Source of the DNA: an uncultured Planctomycetaceae bacterium
GTDB lineage: Bacteria > Planctomycetota > Planctomycetia > Planctomycetales > Planctomycetaceae
NCBI GenBank assembly: GCA_937916515.1
Contig: CALFSX010000267.1
Coordinates: 1 to 49,985 of the forward strand
Reading direction: 5' to 3'
Length of the DNA stretch: 49,985 nucleotides
A model generated the notes under the pieces. It worked only from the letters and a program-made list of their open reading frames with translations, made no database searches and was not told where the DNA came from. Positions 17,730 through 26,545 of this stretch are shown one piece after another. The position numbers and the translations under genes are program-made. Numbering within the stretch: position 1 is the first letter of the stretch; each line of letters begins with the position of its first letter.

Positions 17730-18088
17730 GTGCTGGCGATGGCTCGGCTGCCGCGGCAAAAGCTGCAAAAAAGACAGCCCCGAACCAATTGCATCGGCGC
17801 GGGGTCGGGAGTTCCTGTTTGTTTAAACTTCGTTTCGGACGCGACGTCGGTCTTCAGCCTACCTACGTCGAGTATCGTGCGGAGTATTTTCCGAAACGGT
17901 TCACAAGCTAACTCCCAACCCACGTCAGCGAATCCTGTCGTGAAAGGATTCGCTCTCAAATACGCTTTACAGATCTGTTTTCCCGCTGCAATGCGTTCTG
18001 CTGCATCAGTCGTTTTTCCAGTGCCAGGGTGCTGACGCAGATCATTGCCAGCGGCCCACTGGACGACACTGTTGGCGTAAAGTGGTGA
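17730..18088. other. Intergenic, nothing recognised
   Basis: These 359 bp between the lipoprotein gene and the convergent hypothetical gene hold short open frames on both strands without family likeness, signal peptides or ribosome-binding sites. No repeat or terminator was recognised. Confidence 0.5.
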
Positions 18089-18514
18089 CTAAATCACATC
18101 GTGCGGCAGGCGAGTTCTAGCGAACCGCTTTCCAACCGCGTCATAGAACAAAACTTCGTTTCCTTTGCGATCCCAGACGGCGCTTAACTTTACGCTTCTG
18201 GGGCCATGCAGTGTAAACTGGTATCCGCAGCAATCGCCGCCTCGAGTCAGTTCCAGTTCCGTCATCGGGAAGTGGTTCTCAAGTAGGTTTTCTTTCTGAC
18301 ACAAAGCAAGGTTGATAAAGTTTCGAAGACCATCCAGTGAACGAACGTCCGCAGGTGCGGAGGACATCATGCCGCAGGGTGCTGCTTGATTCATAGATAA
18401 AAACCAAACCTTTCGATTTAGGTAATACTGATGACTGGTACCGTAAAACCACGTTAAATGTCGCTTCAAATCTCGAAGCGACAATGGCTTTGACAAAGCC
18501 CTGCTGGCAGCCAT
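18089..18514 (-). CDS. Hypothetical protein
   Basis: A 141-residue reading frame with coding-like composition in its C-terminal half (TRGGDCCGYQFTLHGPRSVK, then VWDRKGNEVLFYDAVGKRFA), suggesting a small beta-rich domain. I do not recognise a family. No signal peptide or membrane helix is visible. A second frame on the same strand (18279-18551) overlaps it but looks less protein-like. The gene stands alone, facing the lipoprotein gene. Confidence 0.45.
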   Translation of the reverse strand: MAASRALSKPLSLRDLKRHLTWFYGTSHQYYLNRKVWFLSMNQAAPCGMMSSAPADVRSLDGLRNFINLALCQKENLLENHFPMTELELTRGGDCCGYQFTLHGPRSVKLSAVWDRKGNEVLFYDAVGKRFARTRLPHDVI

Positions 18515-19323
18515 TCGAACTTCCGTCTTGAAACGTGAATGCGTTGTTCAAAACGTTTGGGCTAACCGGCTATGCTGGACTGGTGAAGTTTGACGGCCAT
18601 TCGGGTTGGTAAAGATTGGTAAGTTGTGTGTGACTTACCGGGTCTGGAAGAGTTTATCGTCGGTCCTGTTAGGGAAAGTTACGGATTATGGATGCGAGCT
18701 AACATTCCATACTGTCAAGCCGAACGTCACGAAATGCCTAACCGTTACTGACGAAGCACTCGGATTTGACAGCACCATTGGTTGATGCTGCTGACGCACA
18801 GAATCATTCGCAAACACCAATTTTAGTCTGTGTTTTTGCTGGTCTTAGAAGCATCACGACTGCTTTGCATTGGCCGACGAAAACACAGGCATGCCGACAA
18901 CGGAAAACCCGCACCCGGCACTGCTGCGTCATCGACGACGCGTTGAAAGGATTCGCACGATATTCACATTTCGGGCGCTTCAAACAACGGTCTCAATCGA
19001 GGCACGACCGCAGCGACCGCCTGAGTGGAACGACCGGAAAATTCTGACACAAGTTTTGGCAAGAAATTCGATTCAACATGTGAAGCGATCAAGATGTTTG
19101 GGTTGATGGCAACATTCAATTGCCGTGCGTATGGCAGTGATCTATGCCCTAAGTTGTGGCCTGCGAACGCACAGCCGAGAATCTGCTCGCTTTGCTTGAT
19201 TCTGTTGGCGGCAAAATGTTTTCTCACGGTGGCGACAATACGCATTGCTTGCGATGCCGTGTCAGCCGCTGCTAAAGTAACATCATTGCTGAATCGAAAC
19301 CTATCATGCCGAGTTGAAGTTTC
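18515..19323. other. 809-bp intergenic region, nothing recognised
   Basis: Short frames on both strands cross this region, but none has a credible start, family likeness or coding character. No strong palindrome was found. It is the longest unexplained stretch apart from 46012-47010 and may hold a decayed gene. Confidence 0.4.
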
Positions 19324-20331
19324 ATGAAACGTATTGTTGCCCCGGTTCTACTGCTGTTTATTGTGAATGCTGCGGCACTTGTCAAAGCTGACGAGTCATT
19401 GCCTGAATTGACCACGGTGAAAATTACCAGTTCACTGGATGGTACTGAACAGCCAATACGCTATTGGGCGCCCGCAGAAGCGTTTGCGTCGACGCAACAA
19501 TCGGACTCAGCGGCGCAGCGGGCAGTTCCGTTATTTGTGTTTCTGCATTCGTGGAGTTCCGATTATCGTCAGGATAACGGCAAGTGGCAGAAGGAAGCTG
19601 TTAAACGCGGCTGGATCTATCTGCACCCGGACTTTCGAGGTATGAATAACACGCCAAAGGCTTGTGGTTCTCCACTTGCCAGGCAGGACATTCTGGATGC
19701 CATTGATTTTGCATCAATAACCTTCAACGTGGACTCGTCCCGGATCTACCTGGCTGGCGTTTCTGGTGGAGGTCACATGGCGATGTTGATGGCCGGTCAT
19801 CATCCTAAGCGATTTTCCGCCGTTTCAGCGTGGGTGGGTATCAGTGATGTTGGTGAATGGTATAAGTTCCACCTGAAGGATGGTAAGCCGCAAAAGTATG
19901 CTCAAATGATTCTGAAGTGTTTCGGCGAACCACCGGGCACGTCTAAGCAAATTGATGCCGACTATCAGGATCGATCGCCCGTCTTTCATCTGCACAACGT
20001 TCGAGATCTGCCGGTTGATATCTACGCGGGAGTCAATGATGGTCACACAGGTTCGGTGCCGGTGAATCAGTCGCTGGATGCCTATAACATGATCGCGGAA
20101 GGAAACCGGTGCCCTGTGATTTCACCGAATGAAATTGAGGAACTCTGGAACGACCGTAAACTTAGCGACCCGGACCGCTCCGACAAAGAGGTCGATGCCC
20201 TGCTGGGGCGACAGATCTATCTAAGACGGACTGCACGGACTTCGCGGGTTACCATATTTGAAGGCGGACACGAAAGTATTCCCGAAGCCGCCTGCGAGTG
20301 GCTGTCTGTGCACGAGCGCCTGACAAAGTGA
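19324..20331 (+). CDS. Secreted alpha/beta hydrolase (esterase/peptidase type)
   Basis: A 335-residue protein with a signal peptide (KRIVAPVLLLFIVNAAALVKA) and an alpha/beta-hydrolase fold. The nucleophile elbow is GVSGGGH with Ser147; likely triad partners are Asp239 in AGVNDGHTG and His316 in GGHESI. An oxyanion-type strand LFVFLHSWSS precedes at about 70-79. This arrangement is seen in prolyl-oligopeptidase-like and feruloyl/polyhydroxybutyrate-esterase-like secreted hydrolases; substrate cannot be told. The gene is single, on the plus strand, and converges with the methyltransferase gene across an inverted repeat and a type-A repeat. Confidence 0.85.
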   Translation: MKRIVAPVLLLFIVNAAALVKADESLPELTTVKITSSLDGTEQPIRYWAPAEAFASTQQSDSAAQRAVPLFVFLHSWSSDYRQDNGKWQKEAVKRGWIYLHPDFRGMNNTPKACGSPLARQDILDAIDFASITFNVDSSRIYLAGVSGGGHMAMLMAGHHPKRFSAVSAWVGISDVGEWYKFHLKDGKPQKYAQMILKCFGEPPGTSKQIDADYQDRSPVFHLHNVRDLPVDIYAGVNDGHTGSVPVNQSLDAYNMIAEGNRCPVISPNEIEELWNDRKLSDPDRSDKEVDALLGRQIYLRRTARTSRVTIFEGGHESIPEAACEWLSVHERLTK

Positions 20332-20433
20332 ACGTCTGGCAAAGTGACAATCATCAATAGCCGCCCACCTGGTGTTGAACCTGCCAGCGAATGTGGCGAC
20401 GATGAATTATTAGCTGTACAGCGCCAAGTCTGT

Positions 20434-20505
20434 ATCAGCCGCAAGGCGTTAGCCTCGGTTTTTCCACTGATTCGCAGCAACCGAGTCTAACGCCCTGCGG
20501 CTGAT
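20434..20505. repeat. Long inverted repeat (27-bp arms)
   Basis: The left arm (20434-20460, ATCAGCCGCAAGGCGTTAGC and on) pairs with the right arm (20479-20505) with two mismatches in 27 bp around an 18-nt loop. It lies between the convergent hydrolase and methyltransferase genes and could form a bidirectional transcript end, although T-runs are lacking. A partial relative (CAGCCTGCGGGCTAACGC) lies near 21512. Confidence 0.85.
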
Positions 20506-20550
20506 GTGGATCACAGAAAACTGACGTTTCATCAAACCTGGCGCTGTCCA

Positions 20551-20673
20551 GTTAGAGTCTTACTCAAAATGATGCGCGGACCATTGCTCGTAGCGACAAC
20601 GGAGCGGCTCGGCGATTGCAACGTCCCACGTTGTCTTGCGATCCACGCCACTGAGTCAAGGGCGAAGCCCTTG
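20551..20673 (-). repeat. Type-A dispersed repeat, copy 3
   Basis: A full copy: GTTAGAGTCTTACTCAAAAT at the left end, core AGCGACAACGGAGCGGCTCG, and the terminal hairpin CAAGGGCGAAGCCCTTG ending at 20673. The methyltransferase stop codon (20674-20676) is the very next base. In this copy the variable arm pairs poorly. Confidence 0.88.
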
Positions 20674-21477
20674 TTATGGGGTCCAGATTGCGGAGGACGT
20701 GGCTGGCTTCTGTTCAGAAGATCTTGGCAGCCGTCTCGCCTTCATACGTACATATGGAGGAATGAAGCGTCCTCGATAGCCATAACGCGTGACGTTTGCT
20801 TTGTAGTCTGCTCTTAATGGTTCTCGCAGATCTTCCAGCACCATGTTTGATCGACACAGTCCGCCGATCAGATCTTCCAGTCGATGAAGATATTCCGTGG
20901 TACCGGCTTCTCGATAAGACGTATCGATTTGTTGAGGCAATGGCCCCTTGTGATAATATTCCACACCGATAACGAACTGATGCCGTTCGTTGCGATGACT
21001 TATCTGCAAGCTGACTGGCTGTTTGTGCTGGCTGATGTACGTTCCGTTGTCTCGCAGCACTCTAGCAATTTCTGCATACATCGGACACAAGTCGGGAATA
21101 TAACAGCTGCTCACCGGCTGATGAACGATGTCGAACGAAGCGTCGGACAGCATTCTGAGATCGTCCATCGAACCCTGAATGGCTTTCACCTTCACGCCTC
21201 GACGTTGGGCCTCCTGCAGATCCAGGTGCAGCATTGAATCGCTGATATCAATGACGGTTACGTTTGCTCCGGCAACCGCGTACAGAATCGATTGCCATCC
21301 GCCGCCGGACGCAAGACATAGTACGTCAAGGTCTTTCACTGAATCAGGCAACCAACCGCGACCATCCAGAACTTTCAACGGAGTTCGGCAGTCTTCGTCA
21401 CTGGCTGTGCGAGCAAACAAACTGCCTGCATCTGCCATGCGATTCCAGGTGTTGCGATTAACTTTTTGATAGTCCAC
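20674..21477 (-). CDS. Class I SAM-dependent methyltransferase
   Basis: A 267-residue cytoplasmic protein with a Rossmann-type methyltransferase core: motif I LCLASGGGWQSILYA (about 53-67), the acidic second-strand end VTVIDIS, and the post-motif SFDIVHQPVSSCYI. The C-terminal part contains EVYYHK-like and Arg-rich segments typical of small-molecule methyltransferases; the substrate is unknown. The start is a GTG. The stop codon abuts the end of a type-A repeat, so the last residues (SSEQKPATSSAIWTP) may have been altered by repeat insertion. It converges with the secreted hydrolase gene. Confidence 0.83.
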   Translation of the reverse strand: MDYQKVNRNTWNRMADAGSLFARTASDEDCRTPLKVLDGRGWLPDSVKDLDVLCLASGGGWQSILYAVAGANVTVIDISDSMLHLDLQEAQRRGVKVKAIQGSMDDLRMLSDASFDIVHQPVSSCYIPDLCPMYAEIARVLRDNGTYISQHKQPVSLQISHRNERHQFVIGVEYYHKGPLPQQIDTSYREAGTTEYLHRLEDLIGGLCRSNMVLEDLREPLRADYKANVTRYGYRGRFIPPYVRMKARRLPRSSEQKPATSSAIWTP

Positions 21478-21641
21478 AAATCAGCTCTCACGTTTTGCCT
21501 GCGAACAACCTGACAGCAGCCTGCGGGCTAACGCACGTTACCTTTTGTCGTCGATGAATTCGGTCGCCTTTTGCTGTGCGAAAGGGCATCGATGCGTTCT
21601 CTGGCTAAGCGAAAGATTGCCATCGCTTATGGTGAACGGCT

Positions 21642-21893
21642 TTAAGCTGTCTTGATGATCTTGGAACAGCCAGTTTCAGTTTCCAGCGAAACCGACTCAC
21701 GAGTTGCAGGTGTATCCCAGAGTCTTGCCAGAAAAGAATTGCCGCAGTAGCGACAACGCATGCGCTGCGAAAATATGAGTCTGAGGTACCATCGATCCCG
21801 AGATTTGCTGGGACGAAGGTATTGGGAATTGTTGCATTTGTTACAAATTATGGCCCGGCCCGCCCGACGTGTGAGAATGAAATTGCTGAGCAT
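21642..21893 (-). CDS. Small zinc-ribbon-like protein, unknown
   Basis: An 83-residue basic protein with two Cys pairs, ICNKC at residues 16-20 and RCRYC at about 46-50, separated by about 27 residues, the layout of a zinc ribbon. The intervening segment is rich in Arg and aromatic residues (DRWYLRLIFSQRMR). No further domain is seen. Such proteins usually bind nucleic acid or act as adaptors, but nothing here fixes a role. The gene is isolated, about 165 bp upstream of the methyltransferase start on the same strand. Confidence 0.6.
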   Translation of the reverse strand: MLSNFILTRRAGRAIICNKCNNSQYLRPSKSRDRWYLRLIFSQRMRCRYCGNSFLARLWDTPATRESVSLETETGCSKIIKTA

Positions 21894-22457
21894 TGATGGC
21901 TGACATATTACTGCCTCTCTCTACAGTGTTTCGACAAACCGGCACAATCTGCTGAAGTTGCGTCCTGCTTACAGCTGGTTTCAGAGCGAACCTGAACTGC
22001 GTCCGGCTCTTTAATCGACAGGAGTGGCACAAATAAGCGCCCGGAAAATCGTTAAACTCGGCATCAGCCCGATAATCGATACGGGAAATTGCCCACGAGG
22101 CCAACCCTTAGTGATGCTTAGGCGAATCGTCGCGGATGGAACAGTGGCACAGGACTCCGTATTTTCAGATTGCTCCCCAACACCAGATATTCATTCAAGC
22201 GGAAGACGCCATTTGCCGCAGCGGGGCCCAGAACACGATCGTTGTTAGGTTGCTATGAGCGGAAAGTGGGATGAGCTGAAATTATGGATGCCACAGCAAA
22301 CGAACCATCGTCCGTTGCGTCCGTCAGTTCCGGAAGTCTTCGCAAACGCGTTGCATTCACCCGCATGTGATCTGGTGTTGTTTAAGCAAATCAGTGAAAA
22401 CGCAGCACCGACCCGCAACTGATATCTTACCAAACTTCCGGCTTGTGAAAAATGCCT
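21894..22457. other. Intergenic, nothing recognised
   Basis: These 564 bp separate the zinc-ribbon gene from the large anti-sigma-like gene. Short frames exist on both strands but none is convincing, and no strong repeat was found. Confidence 0.45.
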
Positions 22458-24674
22458 TTAGTTGGATGGCACTTTTAGTCGTCCGTCGTTGCGTTCCAGA
22501 AGTTTTGTCCAGCGGCGAATGGCAGAATCGCGGCGACTGGCGTCATCGTCAGCGAAAAAGTTGAAACGTTCACCAGTGAGTCGTTCCAGGTTGAAAATCG
22601 CCAGTTCACGAACGGCGGGGCGATTGTTGCTTAGCATTCCCACCAACCAGGCGCTTGTGGAAACGTCTTCTGCAGAGGCGGGAGCGATCCCTTCCAGCAG
22701 GCGAATCACGTTATCCACTTCCGCCTCAGGAAGCCGCGTTTGCAGTGATTCGACTACGCTTTTCCGGCCGCCAACGTTTTGTACGACAATCGCCGTCAGC
22801 CCCATGATTGCTTCGTTGCGAACTTTAGTGACGTCCGATTCCAATAGCGTTGCGGTCAGGTCGTCAACGTTTCGCAGTAACATTGGCAACTGAACTCCGT
22901 ACGCCGCAATTTGCGGATTCAGATTTTCAATCACTTCAGTACCTGCGTCGGCAACGGTCAACGATTTGCGAAACTCAGCCGCCGTTTCTGCAATCAGCGC
23001 AGATGCCGTTTCGGGCTTAGGCTCAGCGGCCTCGAATACCCATGCGGGGACAGGCGGCATGTTGTTGACCACAGGAGCATCACCGGCATCGGGCCTCCAA
23101 CGGAAATGGCTTCCTCTGGGCACGACAATCTTTTCGTCCGACGTTCCAACACTTACGGCCACGCCGACTTCAGGTGCGTAAACCGTCACCGTGCCTCGTT
23201 CTGGATCAGGCAACAACTCAAAATCGTCGCTCTCCGATCTCTGAACGGGAGAAGTGACATATTGCACGGCAGCATAACCCCCATCATCCGGCAGGTGTAC
23301 TACGATGGATTGTTCTCCAAAGTGCATCCGAACGCCTACGTTTGGCATCGGCCGTCCGACGTGTTTCACCAGCACTTGTCCCTGCAACAGTGCGAGTCCC
23401 GGGTTAGCACTGTGAACCGTTGCGAACAGAGATGACCCCAGCACCTTTGCCGACCAACCAAGTTCGTGAACGGAAACCTGAGCTTCAAACGGGACGGCAA
23501 TTCCCGCAACAGTGTCTTTCAGGCGTTGATTCCAGGTATGAACGGCCGGTGTGTCCGCAGAAATCGCCCACGACCATGTTTCCTTTTCAAGATCGCCCAG
23601 CACAACCATGTTGTTTGGGTCTTCCACATGAAAAGTGAGCGGCTGAATGGCGGCTGCTGGAGTGTTGGAATTGACGGCATCGTTATCTACGGACGCAGCA
23701 GCCGGGGATTCCGTGGTTGTTGCATCTGTGGCTGCCATGGCCACATTGCCGGACGATGAATCTGATGAAGCAACCGTTGGCGAAGTATTTGCGACTGCAG
23801 CAGGCGAAGCCGTGGCCGACTTTCCGTTGAGGGCGTTGGCAGCGTTTTCGACCGTCGGTGAAGTGTTTAAGTTCTGGGCAGCGGCTGGCGGTGTGTCATT
23901 GGTCCCGGCTGGATTCGTCCCGGCTGGATTGGCCGCCGGCTGATTGGCCGCAATCAGCTCAGTATTCGTAGCGGCATTGTTCGCCGAAGAATCGGCTGCA
24001 GCTGCGTCGGTTAAGGCATTGGGTGATGTAATGGCTGGCTTGTTTCCAGCACCATCAGCAGCGTCAAGCGGTGCCATAGCGACGTCAACCTCGGATGGAT
24101 CATCTGTGTCAGCGGTTGGCCCGTGGAACAGATGCGAGTCTGTCGCCAGCAGGCCCAGCCAGCCCAGCACCATCACTCCCAGCAACAACATCGGCGAACG
24201 TTTTTGCGTGCCTGTTTGAGCCGCCAGGGGCTTCCATTCTGATTCTGTGCCAGCCGCTGTGGCAACGGCCGCAGCTGCCTGGCCGGGTTCCGAAGATTGA
24301 CCGGGCGCCAGCTTGTAAAGGCGGTCTTTCAGGCTTTGGCGCAATTCAACGGGATCACTTAGCAGCCCCAGAATCTGATGAGTTGCCGCGACTTCTGCCA
24401 AAGACGAATCGGACGTCAGGATTTCTTTTTCGATCAGGGCCACCAATTCAGGCGTCAGCTGATCGTCGAGGTATTCGGCAATCAGATTGGCATCAATCGT
24501 CTTTTGTTCGCCATTTTCTTTGGCCAGTCGACGACGGCGAAGAACGCTCTTAATTCGCTCTTCCAATTCCGTTGCGAACGGGCTTTTTGCAATCTTCTGG
24601 CCGATTTCTTTGGCATTGGCGGGAGACAGGCGATCGTCAAGATAGGCCAGTAGTGTCCGAAGAGTAAGTCTCAT
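22458..24674 (-). CDS. Anti-sigma-like membrane protein with duplicated YLDD domain
   Basis: A 738-residue protein. Residues 8-32 and 64-88 are two copies of a short helical unit (LLAYLDDRLSPANAKEIGQ and IAEYLDDQLTPELVALIEK), the type found at the N-terminus of planctomycete anti-sigma and related regulators. One membrane helix follows (161-177). Residues about 190-345 are an Ala/Asn/Thr/Pro-rich linker. The periplasmic part (about 350-590) is beta-rich and resembles a FecR-like or concanavalin-like sensor region; the last about 130 residues look HEAT-like (EAIMGLTAIVVQNVGG, AVRELAIFNLERLTG). No sigma factor is adjacent. A trans-envelope sensor role is inferred, not shown. Confidence 0.7.
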   Translation of the reverse strand: MRLTLRTLLAYLDDRLSPANAKEIGQKIAKSPFATELEERIKSVLRRRRLAKENGEQKTIDANLIAEYLDDQLTPELVALIEKEILTSDSSLAEVAATHQILGLLSDPVELRQSLKDRLYKLAPGQSSEPGQAAAAVATAAGTESEWKPLAAQTGTQKRSPMLLLGVMVLGWLGLLATDSHLFHGPTADTDDPSEVDVAMAPLDAADGAGNKPAITSPNALTDAAAADSSANNAATNTELIAANQPAANPAGTNPAGTNDTPPAAAQNLNTSPTVENAANALNGKSATASPAAVANTSPTVASSDSSSGNVAMAATDATTTESPAAASVDNDAVNSNTPAAAIQPLTFHVEDPNNMVVLGDLEKETWSWAISADTPAVHTWNQRLKDTVAGIAVPFEAQVSVHELGWSAKVLGSSLFATVHSANPGLALLQGQVLVKHVGRPMPNVGVRMHFGEQSIVVHLPDDGGYAAVQYVTSPVQRSESDDFELLPDPERGTVTVYAPEVGVAVSVGTSDEKIVVPRGSHFRWRPDAGDAPVVNNMPPVPAWVFEAAEPKPETASALIAETAAEFRKSLTVADAGTEVIENLNPQIAAYGVQLPMLLRNVDDLTATLLESDVTKVRNEAIMGLTAIVVQNVGGRKSVVESLQTRLPEAEVDNVIRLLEGIAPASAEDVSTSAWLVGMLSNNRPAVRELAIFNLERLTGERFNFFADDDASRRDSAIRRWTKLLERNDGRLKVPSN

Positions 24675-25029
24675 AATCTGTCACCCGTTCACGCGTTACG
24701 TCGATGTTTTCCGTACAAATCACGGCAAATTCCGTTCGAATCTGCGTTCGCTGCATCTCAGCGAATGCGTACATCCAATTAGTGACATCTCAAAACGTGT
24801 TTCGTACAGATTTTTTCCCTCACCGCGAAGTTTCGCAAAAAAAACGGATTCGTGCTTCCCATTCAGGGCAAAATGTACGGCCGGTTTCTGCCTGGCCATG
24901 GCGAACATTCGGCCGGTGGGAACCGGTCCTACTTACAGTTGTTCGGGCTGACGTGAGGCGTAGGGCCGGTTCCTACCGGCCGCATTAAACCCCCAACCGC
25001 TCGAGGCCGGTGGGGCGCGTAATGCCCAA
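24675..25029. other. Intergenic region with long palindrome
   Basis: These 355 bp between the sulfatase stop and the start of the anti-sigma-like gene on the minus strand contain the inverted repeat at 24911-24981 and a further partial copy of its arm near 25003 (GAGGCCGGTGGGG). Otherwise nothing was recognised. Confidence 0.6.
24911..24981. repeat. Inverted repeat, 21-bp arms (GGCCGGT type)
   Basis: The left arm (24911-24931, GGCCGGTGGGAACCGGTCCT and on) and the right arm (24961-24981) pair with two mismatches around a 29-nt loop. The arms contain their own shorter palindromes (GGCCGG, ACCGGT). It lies 50 bp beyond the sulfatase stop codon and may mark the transcript end. Confidence 0.85.
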
Positions 25030-26487
25030 CTACTTAATCGCGCCTTTGAATTCCGGACGCTTCTTCCATTCTTTCAGGTACGGCTTGTATTGCTCCACAT
25101 CGACCCAGGATTGCGGGCCGGGGTCTTTGGGAATGACAGCCTTTTCCGGGTAATCCAATCCGGCCACGCTGTCATCGACGCTGGCGTTCCATACCGCCAG
25201 AGCCGTTTTCATGCGAGCTGCGATATCCGGATTCCTCGCCAGCAGGTTGTTCGTTTCAGCGGAATCTTCTGCCAGATTGTATAGTTCGAATGCATCGCTG
25301 TTGGCGTTTGGCTTCACCAGCTTAAAGTCGTTGTCAATCCATGCGGTGCGGTCGGTATGACGAAATCCGATCGGCTTTTCGCGTCGCTGAACGTCCTTCG
25401 TAAACAGTGGCACCAGGCTGATGCCATCTGCAGGTCGATTGCCGGCGACATTCTTTGCCGATGTGATTTCAATCAGTGTGGGCATAATGTCCATGGTGCA
25501 GGCCGGGTGGCTGGTGATGCGGGATTCAGCAATTCCTGCGGGCCATTCGATAATCGCGGGAACTCGCAGACCACCTTCGTACAAAGTATTCTTGAAGCCT
25601 CTTAACCCACCTACGGTTTCCGGTGTGATTTTCGGCAAGCCGCCGTTGTCGCTGCAAAACCAAACCAGCGTGTTGTCTGCAATCTGCAGGTCTCGCAGTC
25701 CCTTTCGCAGCGTTCCGATGCTGCGATCCATGGCGGCCAGTTCGCCGTAATGGTTGGCCGAATCTCTGTTCAGGTTGGCAAACGCTGCTTTGTCTGCTTC
25801 ATCGGCAACAAACGGACTGTGCGGCGTGCCGTACCAGATGACGGTAAAGAACGGCTGCTGCGACTTTGCTTTGTCTGTGATGAATTTCAATGCCTGATCG
25901 ACAACAACTTCTGAAGAATCGCCTTTGAAGTCTTCGAATTCCCCCATGCGACTAAGCAATGGATTGCGATCGTAGAAGTTGGTCACAGACAGCCAGGTTT
26001 CAAACCCAAAGGCGCCCGGACCGCGGATGTCGTCCCCCAAAATGGGAGCACCCGGTCCACGAAGTCCGTTCAGGTGCCATTTTCCGAAGTGAGCTGTCTT
26101 GTAGCCAGCATTGCTTAGTACCTGAGCGATCGTGATTTCCTGAGGCCGCATGGGATAGCCGTGAGTGACGACTCCCGTGCGTTCATTGGTGCGACCGGTC
26201 ATCACGGTTGCTCGCGTTGGCGAACAATTGGATGCTCCCGCATAAAACCGATCGAATCTCAGACCATTCGCCGCCATCGCATCCAGATTTGGTGTCTTCA
26301 GTACAGGATGGTTGTAGTACCCCGTCTGGCCCCAGCCCATATCGTCCGCCATCACCAGAATGATGTTGGGGCGTTCTGCGGCGGATAATCCTGTGGCAGA
26401 AACGGCCATTAACACCAATACTCCAAGAATAAAGCGGCTGGCCCTATATGTGGCAACGCAAGTGAAAGAAGGGCTTGAGGTAAACAT
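25030..26487 (-). CDS. Secreted sulfatase (formylglycine type)
   Basis: A 485-residue type I sulfatase with a signal peptide (FILGVLVLMAVSATGLSAAE, residues 19-38). The metal-binding start is PNIILVMADDMGWG (Asp48, Asp49). The formylglycine signature is C88-S-P-T-R92, followed by ATVMTGR. Later motifs include GKWHLNG and the substrate-pocket segment WYGTPHSP. Sulfatases hydrolyse sulfate esters, in planctomycetes mostly of algal or animal polysaccharides, in the periplasm. It is the last gene of the minus-strand catabolic block, 58 bp after the giant haem protein; the need for a formylglycine-generating enzyme encoded elsewhere follows from the family. Confidence 0.95.
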   Translation of the reverse strand: MFTSSPSFTCVATYRASRFILGVLVLMAVSATGLSAAERPNIILVMADDMGWGQTGYYNHPVLKTPNLDAMAANGLRFDRFYAGASNCSPTRATVMTGRTNERTGVVTHGYPMRPQEITIAQVLSNAGYKTAHFGKWHLNGLRGPGAPILGDDIRGPGAFGFETWLSVTNFYDRNPLLSRMGEFEDFKGDSSEVVVDQALKFITDKAKSQQPFFTVIWYGTPHSPFVADEADKAAFANLNRDSANHYGELAAMDRSIGTLRKGLRDLQIADNTLVWFCSDNGGLPKITPETVGGLRGFKNTLYEGGLRVPAIIEWPAGIAESRITSHPACTMDIMPTLIEITSAKNVAGNRPADGISLVPLFTKDVQRREKPIGFRHTDRTAWIDNDFKLVKPNANSDAFELYNLAEDSAETNNLLARNPDIAARMKTALAVWNASVDDSVAGLDYPEKAVIPKDPGPQSWVDVEQYKPYLKEWKKRPEFKGAIK

Positions 26488-26545
26488 GGCACGTCGCTTT
26501 CGAAGGTAGCTGAATTTTAGACCGGCTGAAGCAAATTGGAGGCGG

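Noticed and set aside
18279-18551. A 90-residue minus-strand frame
   Set aside because: Overlaps the frame at 18089-18514 in another phase and looks less protein-like; only one can be real.
18515-19323. Several 78-100 residue frames as genes
   Set aside because: They overlap one another on both strands, lack ribosome-binding sites and have no recognisable domain.
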